40,000 nucleotides of DNA, taken from positions 17,550,984-17,590,983 of the forward strand of contig NC_092564.1 of NCBI RefSeq assembly GCF_037975245.1. Reading direction: 5' to 3'. Positions 1-9,352 of the stretch are shown here, in pieces (position 1 is the stretch's first letter; each line of letters opens with the position of its first letter). Both the position numbers and the translations under genes were made by a program. The DNA comes from Apostichopus japonicus. Lineage: Eukaryota; Echinodermata; Holothuroidea; Aspidochirotida; Stichopodidae. A model generated the notes under the pieces. That model was not told where the DNA came from and searched no databases. It saw nothing but the letters and a program-made list of their open reading frames with translations.

Positions 1-107
1 GGGATCGATGGTGGTGTCTATACACTTCTGTTACACCTCATTCGAAACTAGGTCAGATTACCGGCATGAGACGTTTCTTTGTGCGCGAGTCTTCAATGCC
101 TTTTTAC
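1..107 (+). mobile_element. TTAA-type MITE, copy 1 (right part only)
   Basis: Bases 1-107 match the right third of copies at 16060-16427 and 30920-31285 (shared GGTGGTGTCTA, TTACACCTCATT and ACTAGGTCAGATTACCGGCAT). The end AGTCTTCAATGCCT is the exact inverse of the left end of the other copies, and the flank TTTTTAC looks like a mutated TTAA. The left part lies outside the window. Its end is 7 bp from the splice donor of the last hemopexin exon. Confidence 0.8.
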
Positions 108-943
108 AACCTACCTGTTGTAAGAGAACAGAGTTCACGATCATCATCCACGTCTATCCAACCCATGCCATGGTCTCCATTCGAACATTCTAGCCAATTG
201 GAGGCGCTGTCAAGAGGGTAACTATTGTTTTCTGGTCTATAATATCTATCCCCACTAAAGAAATACTGTCGTCCATTACTCGACTGAAAGGCCGCGTCCA
301 CTGGTGGACCAATTCCAGGCCATCCAACACGTATCGCCATTGGTAAAGTGTGTTCAACACGACTTTTGCGAACGTCGTAACGCCAGTACTCGTCACCTGC
401 ATGAATGCATATAGGGAACATATCAATAGTTCAACATCAAAAGGAAATTAACCAAGCTCTCCATTAATCCATTCTCAAATGATAACAGAGATGTCCTGAT
501 TGGTAAACAAATGTCTTTACTTAACCCATACCCCCCCCCCCCCCGCCCCGACCTCCTCCCAACGCTTCACAATGATATATTCGACAAATGGTGGGTAAGG
601 TCGGGGTTTGCGTGAGGCACCCTATGAACTGTTTTTTTTAAATTCAATTACCTATAATATCGATTGTGGCAATTCTTTTTCCCGTTTGGTTAAGATTCTT
701 GTTTTCTTGTCCCAATATTGATCGTATCGATCAATATGATCCATTTGGTCAACCACATTCAAAGTGGTGATTCAACATTGTTAACGTTAGGGTTCATGGA
801 TTGGAACAATGGAAAACCAATGGGATCCTCAGTCTGAATGTAAGACACAACTATTTGTGTGTGTGTGTGTATGTGTGTGTGTGTAGTGAGGAGAGAAGGG
901 GGGGGGAGAGGAAAGTTAATTCAAATGCCTGTTTTACCATTAA

Positions 944-987
<44 letters not shown>

Positions 988-3783
988 CGAAATCTTAAAG
1001 TGTACCTTTGAAGAAGTATGCATTTCCACTGTCCCCATAGAGCGATGCAGCATCTAAATCTGTTGGTACCCCAACAAAATTCGTCGCAATGTCCTTTGGG
1101 TAACCACTGTCGAGGGTGGTACCAGTGGTGCGCCAGTATATGACTCCCTATGAATAAGAACGAGACGTAAAAAATATGTAGATAAAACAATGCACTTACA
1201 CGGAAACTGTGAACTGAGAAGATGGCGTCATGATGGCTATTGAAAAGGAGAAATATACTCGCCTTGAAGAAATAGCTTTTACCCGTTGGATAAAGTATAG
1301 ATGCGTCTAAGTTAGACGGTAGACCGGGAAACACATTACATATCGGTTTCGGATATCCGGAGACGATTCCATTCCCATCTTCGGTTAATTGTGCGACTAG
1401 TCCTCCTTGGAATGCATACGTGTTGCCATCAGATGTTCTCGTTATTGTATCAAAGTTACCCGATAGGCATTCTGAAAAATTGTGTAGAACAAACAAGGTA
1501 AATTTATCATGGCAATGTTAGGAGAAGCGGTATGCATACTGTGACAGTTGTCCTAAAACCCTTTATAATTTACACCCCATCGGAACACACAGGAGGTGGT
1601 CGGGTGTTAGTATTTCAGCAACACTTTAGCTGCAATTTGACAATTGAAACACTTTCTGATTTGATGTTGTAAAACAATAGTTTGATGTTATTCGATAATA
1701 AAATCGTACATTAGCTTGACTAAACGTCGAGGTTCCATCAGTTGATAAACGACGGGCGGAACGGAGTTGGTGGTGGTGGTAAGGGGGGGGGGGGGGAAGG
1801 GGTTAGCGGTGGAGCCTCTTAGCGTAAGCGTTTAACATTTTATTTTGTGAAAACTGGAAAAAAAAACTTGCTCATTGTTCCGTCAAAACGCATACAGACA
1901 GCTGTACACATGAAGATTAACAACATATCGTTCACAATTGTTTCTAGCCAAGCAATCGCTTAGTGCATGGAATGTATGATATATTTGTTATTATTACTAT
2001 TAGTATTAATTATTATTATTGTACGCCCGTACCTGACCCCAGAGAACAAAGATCAGGATTGCACACTTCTATCCAATTTACTCCCGGATCATCGTCCGGA
2101 CATCCGAGCCAACTAGAGGCAACTGGAAGAGGGTAACCACCATCGGCAACCATTCCTTCTCGATCGTTAAATCTATAATATCTATCCCCGCTAAAGAAAT
2201 ATTGTACACCATTACTCCACTGAAAGGCTGCGTCCACTGGAGGAACAATTCCAGGCCATCTATCCCTTATCGCTAGTGGTAACGTCTGCACAACTCGACT
2301 AAAGTGGATGTCGTAATACCAGCAGTAGATACCTGCATCAATGCATATAGGGAACATATCAAAAGTTCAACATCTTTAATCTTTAAGTTTAATTTCATGA
2401 AAGCTCTCAAGCACCATTCCTTTTCTTAAAACAAAAACAGATATAATTTAGTAGACCTACACAAATGTCTTTTGCTCACCTTTCGACCCGAAGCAATGGC
2501 ACACGAGTAACGGTGAGGGTGGGTGTGGGTAGGGCAGGGGGGGAGGGACAAGAACCAATTTCAAAAACTATATCGTCTATCTCATCGTTTGGCACAACGT
2601 CATCATTGGTGTTAAAACGTTTTATCTTTTTTTCGAGACGATGCTGTGTATAACTTGTCCCGAGCACCACTTCGTTTCCTTGGTTACGATAACTTTATAC
2701 TTTATTATCCAGAATCATGAATCTTGACCTCTCGGCCATTTTCCCAGCCACATTCAAAGCAGTCATTCATTTTTTGCTATGGATAGACATACTTGTTAAA
2801 TTATTGACTTGGGCCAGTAACACTAGGAAGTATAAGTACCCTAAAGAGATGCAGGAAGTGCATTAGAAAAGATATGTTTTTTTTTTAATTGAATTTATTT
2901 ATTGGAAAATTCACTATCTTAGACCTAGTTCCCCACACCACATGCACCAATCCCGACCCTAACCCCAACCCCCACAGGAACGAACAAGTAAACTCATATA
3001 CTCCCTAAATACACCTTTTCTCTGTTGGTGGTCTTGATTGGGACCAGTCATAACTACAATAACTGAGTTCTTGGTATTCCCTGCGTTGATACAAGTGATG
3101 TATACAATGTATACTGAACTCTGACGTCATCATTGTGACAGTCGCTGGTTATTCATGACATATATGTAATATGGTTATTCATGACATATATGTAATATGG
3201 TTATTCATGACATATATGTAATATGGTTATTCATGACATATATGTAATATGGTTATTCATGACATATATGTAATATGGTTATTCATAACATATATGTAAT
3301 ATGGTTATTCATGACATATATGTAATATGGTTATTCATGACATATATGTAATATGGTTATTCATGACATATATGTAATATGGTTATTCATGACATATATG
3401 TAATATGTAAACCATGAAGGGACGAATGGTTTCGTCGAGTGGTAAAATATTTGAATTAAATCGATCATTTTCTATACTATTGCCACAATCTAAGTTCATG
3501 AAGTAAATTCCTTCCAGTTCATGTTGGGGTTTGCGGAATAAGTGTTCGGGGAAGGGGGGGGGGGTAGGTGGGGTGGGGGGAATTAGTTGACTCCAAACGC
3601 TTAGTTTCGATCCCAACGTTTGAGATCATATTTTTTTGATCTAGGTGTGTGCCAGAAAAATAGTAAACGACATAGTCACAATTTCCAGTTCACATTTCTC
3701 CTCTTATAAACATTACAAGGTACATGAACAGCAGTGTAGTACAATATCGGGATAACCGCGATTTTTTGTACTGTTCTTATATA

Positions 3784-3834
<51 letters not shown>

Positions 3835-3873
3835 ATATATGTGTGTATATATATATTTATATGTATAGATATG

Positions 3874-3908
<35 letters not shown>

Positions 3909-4959
3909 ATATAAATATATTGTTTTATAAAAATACGTTGCGAAATCTAAAAGTGTACCTTTAAAGAAGTATGCATATCGACTGTCCCGATCGACCAATG
4001 CAGCATCTAAATCTGTTGGTATCCCCACAAAATTTGACCCAATATTCCTTGGGTAACCACTGTCGACGGTGGTACCAGTGGTACGCCAGTATATGTCTCC
4101 CTATTAGTATAAACGGACAAAGAACCACACATTTGGTAATGTTTATTGATTAACAAAGAACAATTTGGACTGAGGTTATGACGTCATTATCGACTGTTTG
4201 TTAAAGGGAGCAGTCCAGGCATATAGGCAAACATGAAATCGTGGATGTCGTGAAAACGATATGAGACACAACGGAAAGGTGACATTGCAACCAAAAATTC
4301 TTCTAATTGTACTTTGCACTTTCTTTGTTACAAAGGGACCAGACCAGAAAAGTATCCACTTATTTCTGTTTCCTCTAGTTTCATCTCACATATATGTTAT
4401 TTCATTACTCTATATTTACTGTTTACTGTATTTGATACCATCTATATTTATCCTATACTGTTCAAAATGTAAAAAAAAATGGAATGTAGCATATAAATTT
4501 AATTCAATTCAAGTATAAGAATTTCATTAATGCATTGACATTGTATCGAAAATAAAAGTTCCCGTTTTCCCTTTTCTCTTAATGTAGAGGCTATGTGGAG
4601 AGCTATAACCTTCAATGAGGAAGAAGAAATCGGAAAAGAAGATGAAATTGAGAAAGAAGAATTTGAAGAACAAGAAATATAAGAAAGAAGGAAGAAAGAA
4701 GATAAAGAAAAGGAAAATCCACCGTTTTGACAAACTGACCTTGTAAAAGTAGCTTTTACCCGTTGGGTAAAGTATAGATGCGTCTAAGTTAGAAGGTAGA
4801 CCGGGAAAGACATCATCTATCGGTTTCGGATATCCGGAGACGATTCCAGTTCCATCGTCGGTTAATTGTACGACTAGTCCTCCTTGGAATGCATACGTGT
4901 TGCCATCAGATGTTCTCGTTATTGTATCAAAGTTACCGGATGGGCAATCTATATAATTG

Positions 4960-5054
<95 letters not shown>

Positions 5055-5170
5055 AGGCTAGTGTAACGCTAGTAGTTGTGACTCGGAGTTTCACGCGTTT
5101 AGCGATCATCTGATTCCGCTCTGTCCACCGGACATAGAGCACTCTGCGCCAAGATAGACGCCAACCAACC

Positions 5171-5261
<91 letters not shown>

Positions 5262-5284
5262 CACACACATATATATATATACAT

Positions 5285-5328
<44 letters not shown>

Positions 5329-7144
5329 TGATTAACCAGTTGAAATTAAATAATAAACTTATAAATAGGAAATGGTGGCATTGCTTCTTCATATTTTTGT
5401 TGAAAATGAGGTAATCAAAATTTTTTTTTTATCTGGGTGACAAAATGCTGATGACGTAATGGAATTGTTTATTGCTCGATCAATTACGATCTTATACCTA
5501 ATTATACAGGAAATACTCAGAAGGTTCAGTAAACCTGCTCGAAAAAAAAAAACGCAGAAACGTCTGATGCGATGAAGACAATACTATAGACTGTCCTGTT
5601 TAATTTACATAGACTATATTGTGTTACTCACAATATGAGTTTGTGACGCACAAGTTTAGTAATGTATATGAATGGATATATGAGATTCCTCCGTTGTTAA
5701 ATTATTGATGTACTTTGATGGTAAAACATATGGTACAAGAAACGAGGACGGATATAGGTTTCGGATATCCGTGATAAACCATCGGTTATATGTATATAGT
5801 GCTTTGGCCTTCAAATGTACAACAGGGGCGCAACCACTATTGGGGACTATATTCACCCTCCTTCGCTCTAAAAAGAAATAAGAGATGGCTCAGCCTCCCC
5901 CGCCCCCTCCCCTCCCCTCCCCCCCTCCCCAAAATAAAAAACCAATAAAATTATAGGACATGTATATATGTGTTACAATCCAAACAGTCGAGTAATGATC
6001 TTTCAACCGTTGAAAATATTATTATGAAATATTAGAAAGGCTTTTTTCCTGTCGGCATAGAATGATAGTGCATGATATTGCTTCTTGTTCGCTTATCTTT
6101 CGTTCCCATTTGTTAAGGGAATTGCTCTTGAAATACATCATTGTGGGTTTCGTTTTGCAATAATGCAAGATATGTTGAAGTTCACTTGTGAATAACTCAT
6201 TTCTTGGTTAAAAGGAAACATAATTAATCCATAGGAGGTCAACTAGATAAGTGATGACCGTTCTCTCGGAAAAAGAGAGTTGTGCGTGCAGGTGTTTGTG
6301 TGTCTGTGTGTATACATGTGTAATTACGGTCCCAGCCTTCCGCTAAGTACTATAATTCAGCCGTTTGGATGATTTAATCAAATCATAGTATACAATACAC
6401 TTTAATTGAGCTCCACACAAACTAAGACAAATTTTACAAGAAGAACATGAGCCTATAATTTTCTCGAATGACAATGCTTAATGTGTAATAGCGATTTATT
6501 TAGAACAAATATCAATTTACATCATTTCTTTGTTGCTAGAAGTTATTAGAATTTGTCAGAAAAAGGTCTAGCAAATACCCAAATTTGTCCTGGACTGAGG
6601 CATGGACATTATTAATGCGTATTAATTATGGTGTATCCTTCATATATAGTTGTGAATATCTACCCGAATCATTTCTAGGATAAAGCCACTCAAGAAAAAC
6701 CACTGCTATTTATCGATGTCTTGTATTAATTTACAAATACCAATATACCTCAAGTTATTTTTCGTTGCGTCTACAATGTAATCCCGTGGTAATAGATGTA
6801 ATGATGGACGTAAACAACATTCGCCTAGTGTTGTATATGCAAATCAGATCAGGCCAATTATATATAGGAGAGCACACACTGCTCGATTTTTCTACGCCTC
6901 TTATAAAAATCATTGCATCATATGTATGTGTGCTTGATAAATAATATACTTTTTAGGTAAATAATAAGAGATTTAAACATACGTAGTAAATACATGTAAT
7001 ATGGACGTCGTACATACCCTACACTAATAACGCCGACCCTTATGACTTATTTTAAATTTTAAACTCACCCTGAGAGGAAGAGCAATGCAAGCTGAGAAGA
7101 TGGCTCGTCAGAATCACGACGAAGATCACGTACGAAAAATGCAT
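104..7144 (-). CDS. Secreted protein with two tandem four-bladed hemopexin domains (gene span, seven exons seen)
   Basis: Exons in transcript order: 7144-7069, 4948-4740, 4100-3959, 2332-2033, 1471-1263, 1147-1006, 396-115. They join without frame breaks into a signal peptide (residues 1 to about 25), propeller A (26-242) and propeller B (243-453). Each propeller has four blades with the family's D-A-x-x...Y-F-F-x-G-x-x-Y-W/Y core, a Cys before blade 1 and Cys residues after blade 4, as in hemopexin domains whose ends are tied by a disulfide. No metalloprotease domain or HExxH motif is visible, so this is not an MMP as far as seen. Layout and length resemble vertebrate hemopexin (about 460 residues), but the inter-propeller linker is very short and no heme-ligand His can be assigned. 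The 3' end is uncertain: splice donor at 114 or in-frame TAA at 106-104. Exact function unknown; extracellular location is inferred. Confidence 0.85.
115..396 (-). CDS. Hemopexin propeller B, exon H3 (last exon seen)
   Basis: 282 nt if the GTAGGT donor at 114-109 is used (phase 1 out). Encodes [34 protein letters not shown] and a tail with Cys 430 and Cys 449. It is six codons shorter than its block A partner because the loop after blade 4 and the tail differ. Without splicing, the frame runs three more codons (GRL) to a TAA at 106-104, at the boundary of a MITE end. Both ends are possible; the window edge hides the answer. Confidence 0.87.
948..985. repeat. AT microsatellite after hemopexin exon B-H2
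   Basis: About 19 AT units in the intron just downstream (minus strand) of exon 1147-1006. Positionally equivalent to the larger array at 3780-3908 in block A. A GT-rich run lies nearby at 856-886. Confidence 0.9.
1006..1147 (-). CDS. Hemopexin propeller B, exon H2
   Basis: 142 nt, phase 0 in and phase 1 out, acceptor TTCATAG, donor GTACAC. Encodes [31 protein letters not shown] and NAYFFK, the end of blade 2 through blade 3. As in block A, an AT microsatellite follows shortly after the donor, which shows that the duplicated unit included intron sequence. Confidence 0.9.
1263..1471 (-). CDS. Hemopexin propeller B, exon H1 (GC donor)
   Basis: 209 nt, acceptor TTTTTCAG. Encodes [36 protein letters not shown] and SYFFK. 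The donor is AAG followed by GCGAGT, a GC-AG intron; block A has AAG-GTCAGT at the same place, and the nearest GT would shift the frame. It carries an extra Cys (residue 287) right after GYPKPI where block A has Asp. Confidence 0.87.
2033..2332 (-). CDS. Hemopexin propeller A, exon H3 (end of blade 3, blade 4, closing cysteines)
   Basis: 300 nt, phase 1 in and out; acceptor TGATGCAG, donor GTACGG. Starts IYCWYYD to finish blade 3, then [13 protein letters not shown] and [11 protein letters not shown] for blade 4, then a tail with three cysteines (residues 220, 233 and 238 in the joined protein). If the donor were not used, translation would stop 5 codons later, but splicing to block B H1 keeps the frame (G plus AA makes Glu before the next CLSG). 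Confidence 0.88.
3147..3406. repeat. 26-bp minisatellite, ten copies
   Basis: Ten head-to-tail copies of a 26-bp unit (GGTTATTCATGACATATATG plus TAATAT) fill 260 bp exactly. Nine are identical and one has CATAAC for CATGAC. It lies in the intron between exons A-H2 and A-H3. There are no spacers between copies. Confidence 0.95.
3780..3908. repeat. AT-rich microsatellite after hemopexin exon A-H2
   Basis: Imperfect AT array with interruptions of GTGTGT, TTTATA and TAGATATG. It gives rise to spurious Tyr-Ile repeat reading frames on both strands. Confidence 0.9.
3959..4100 (-). CDS. Hemopexin propeller A, exon H2 (end of blade 2 to blade 3)
   Basis: 142 nt, phase 0 in and phase 1 out, acceptor CTAATAG and donor GTACAC. 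Starts GDIYWRTTG, which completes blade 2 (K-G-D-x-Y-W-R), passes the DSGYPRNI link, and gives blade 3 with PTDLDAA and YAYFFK. Same length and phases as block B exon H2. A large AT microsatellite begins about 45 nt into the following intron. Confidence 0.9.
4740..4948 (-). CDS. Hemopexin propeller A, exon H1 (blade 1 and start of blade 2)
   Basis: 209 nt between acceptor TATATAG and donor GTCAGT. It encodes [11 protein letters not shown]..., then blade-1 residues with TYAFQGG, the inter-blade GYPKPI motif, the [11 protein letters not shown] turn that opens blade 2, and SYFYK at the end. It enters in phase 1 and leaves in phase 0. It matches exon H1 of block B (1471-1263) in length exactly and in about 62 of 69 residues. 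Confidence 0.9.
4962..5051. repeat. Compound TAA/AT microsatellite
   Basis: About 11 TAA units run into about 28 AT units, just upstream (minus strand) of the acceptor of exon A-H1. Confidence 0.9.
5052..5173. other. Non-AT block enclosed by two AT arrays
   Basis: A 122-bp, GC-balanced, non-repetitive stretch sits between two long AT arrays. On the minus strand it starts with a GTTG triplication and ends with a segment containing AACTCCGAGTCACAAC before the AT run. This is the look of a mobile-element tail ending in a simple repeat, but I cannot name a family. Confidence 0.35.
5174..5325. repeat. Long AT microsatellite with short AC interruptions
   Basis: About 150 bp of AT units broken by ACATACACAC-like pieces. 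Separated from the array at 4962-5051 by a 122-bp unique block. Confidence 0.9.
5330..7068. other. First intron of the hemopexin-like gene, remaining sequence
   Basis: Apart from the exon relic at about 5690-5867 and a C-rich run at 5897-5930, I see no exon or repeat family here. Confidence 0.5.
5690..5867 (-). pseudogene. Probable decayed hemopexin H1 exon
   Basis: On the minus strand a good acceptor (TTTCTTTTTAG, ending at 5868) precedes a stretch resembling the H1 exons: a C-T-F-E-G segment like YAFQGG, then the exact 14-mer GGATATCCGAAACC that codes GYPKP in both intact H1 exons, then, in a shifted frame, V-L-P-S like G-L-P-S. The GYPKP frame has a stop upstream and no clean donor follows, so it reads as a relic. 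It sits between exon 1 and block A, where an extra H1 copy would be expected. The similarity is short, so a chance match cannot be excluded. Confidence 0.4.
7069..7144 (-). CDS. Exon 1 of the hemopexin-like gene: signal peptide
   Basis: ATG at 7144-7142 has A at -3. The exon encodes 25 residues starting [12 protein letters not shown], a hydrophobic core followed by [10 protein letters not shown], a typical secretory signal. It ends one base into a codon at CAGG before a perfect GTGAGT donor, which is the phase the first hemopexin exon (4948) needs; the join makes an Asp just before the first Cys. No ORF scan would list so short an exon; it is supported by signal character, donor quality and phase. 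Not proven by transcript. Confidence 0.75.
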
Positions 7145-7242
7145 CCTTTTACTGACATAAAACCCGCAACTGACGAGAAAAATGTGGTATTTTACTAAAA
7201 AATTCCTTTATCATAAGATCCGACCCCTATTGGTAATATTGT

Positions 7243-7250
7243 GTATATAA
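7243..7250 (-). promoter_or_regulatory. Possible TATA box of the hemopexin-like gene
   Basis: The minus strand reads TTATATAC about 100 nt upstream of the predicted ATG at 7144, which would leave a 5' UTR of roughly 70 nt. In an AT-rich region such a match is weak evidence by itself. Confidence 0.3.
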
Positions 7251-8390
7251 GGTTTATCAAGACCATCCACATGTTTGTGCTGAAAGCTATTAATAAGTAT
7301 GATTATATAGCACGTATGTTCTTTCACAACGCTGGCCCTTCCTATTAGATGTATACTCATATTCCGGTTATCCGACCTACATTTCGTTTTGGACGTATAT
7401 ACAAAGGAAACCTTTATTACACAATTTTCATACATAGCTAACTGCACTTTATATCTTGCCAAAGGGTCAGCACAAATATATAATATATATTGGGTTAATC
7501 GCGTAATCCCCATACATTGGTTATATAAACATACCTGAAGCGGTTTTGTAGCTGTCATTGTGAACTTTCTTATTATTCTTTTCAACTCCTGTTTCATTAA
7601 AACTGTAAAATGTGGATAGGCCTACAATGAAAAAAAAGCCGAAAAAAGAAGAAGAAGAAGAAGAAGAAAAAACAGAAGAGTGTTCTGAAGCTTGAAAGCG
7701 ATTGGTCCATACAAAGTTCAGAAATAATTCCTTTAAGTAACTAGACATAATTGAACTTGCAGGCAAGTGGCCTACTTCGAAGCCCAGTAATTATATTAGG
7801 TGGGTATATGGGTTTTAAATTGCCACTCAGTGGCGTCATTGTGGGAATGTCTCGAAATTGTTTAGGAAGTTATGCCAGTTATTTACACGGCAATAAATGA
7901 TCCATTGTTTGAATGTATACTTTCAAATTCATCCGATTTGAAATGTTCGATAGTAGGTGGCAGCAGATATGGGCTTGGTAAGTGCTTGAAGGATTTTTAA
8001 ATGGTGACGTAATTTGAAAACAGTCAACATCAGTCTCCAGGGGCAAACTTAGATGTTCATCATAATCATCTGTGCCTGATTGTCCCGAGTAACTACCATG
8101 GAAACCTTATTGCACCATTTGCAGTATGGATTGTGTGGATTAGTAATATAGTTGGTTAGAGGAATTCAATTGGCCAAATCACCCTTCCCTATTTCTCATT
8201 ACAGCGGTGGACAGTGAGGAACTCATATTGGTTACATATTTCATAGTTTGATTACTGGTTACTTTTGCCTGAATTATGTTTTCCCCGGCATGGGAGTGAT
8301 TATAAAAATAGACCTACGTCATTTTTTTTTATGGGAGGGGGGGGGGAGTAGGTGGGCGAGAGACGAGAGGGAAAGTTGGTAATTTCGTGA

Positions 8391-8404
8391 TGGGACCGGT
8401 CCCA
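8391..8404. repeat. 14-bp perfect palindrome
   Basis: TGGGACCGGTCCCA reads the same on both strands. It could be a protein-binding site or chance; no second copy is seen nearby. Confidence 0.5.
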
Positions 8405-9221
8405 AAATATCGGAACCGCGTACCCTTCTCTGCGGTTCAGTCGGTCCCCCGGGTACACGTTCATTACGCATTCAACCTAAAAGCCAACTCAGCCTACACT
8501 ATAACATAGTTGACCTTCAGTCATGCACGATACTTCTTAAAATCAACATATGCGATGGTTTTCCCCAATCATGTTTTTTAGTGTTCTTTGACTTGCAATT
8601 GGGTAACTCTACGCCTTACAACCCACCAGATATCCGCCCAGTGAAAGCTATAGCTTTGACATGGATAAAGCAGGGGCGCAACTACTAGTAATGTTAGTTG
8701 GTGGGGACAGGGGGAGGGTGGCCGGGTGGGTTTACGTTGTCCTGTGAGGGGTCTATCAGTGAGACGCATTCGGATGGATGCTTAGATGTAAAATGCTGTT
8801 TTGCAACTTTTCGAACCAATGTTGAAGAATTTTCGCCTGTTAAGGTTGTTACCGTACACGTATACATTTTATGTTCTGTATCCTATTTTGTGGTAATATT
8901 CAGTCTGCCAGCTTGGATAGATCTCCTCTCCCCATCCCCAACCCCTCCCCTCCTTTTTCGCGACACTTCTTTGTCCACGCGCCATAGCGTTTAGTCGCTA
9001 TAGACCACACATGACAGGCAATATGGGTTGTATAACAAGGCCAGTTTCTGTCAAAGTGAGAACAATTAAAAAAAAATACAGATCGAGTTATAACTTGCTT
9101 CAATTAATACATATGGTAATAGGATATAACTATACCCTCTCTTTTCTATTTCCGTTAATAAAACTTTGCAAAAATATATCCATTTGACGGTTGATAGTTC
9201 AGACTAGGAACGTTTATTAAG

Positions 9222-9352
9222 GTATTCATTTCGGCATCCCATAGAGGTCGATATCTCTTTTCTAAAACTGTATTCATTTAGGCATCCCATAGGTCAATAT
9301 CTTTTTTCTAAAACTGTATTCATTTCAGCATCCCATATGTCGATATCTTCTT
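9222..9352. repeat. Three-copy tandem repeat of about 45-48 bp
   Basis: Units start at 9222, 9270 and 9315, each beginning GTATTCATTT and containing GGCATCCCATA (CAGCATCCCATA in the third) and a TCGATATCT or TCAATATCT segment. The third is cut short. Confidence 0.85.

Noticed and set aside
921-1496. A single 191-codon minus-strand frame
   Set aside because: It bridges exon B-H1, an intron and an out-of-frame reading of exon B-H2; the exon model explains it better.
3147-3406. CRISPR array
   Set aside because: Units are directly abutting with no spacers, and the genome is eukaryotic; it is a minisatellite.
104-4948. Matrix metalloproteinase gene
   Set aside because: Hemopexin repeats fit an MMP tail, but the signal exon joins directly to the first propeller in phase and no HExxH catalytic domain is visible on the minus strand.
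3724-5392. Long Tyr-Ile repeat reading frames over AT arrays (also at 37109-37472 and 39370-39573)
   Set aside because: They are translations of AT microsatellites, open on both strands, with no coding signal.
7211-7597. 128-codon minus-strand frame upstream of the hemopexin-like gene
   Set aside because: No recognisable domain, no signal or splice evidence; lies in the presumed promoter region.
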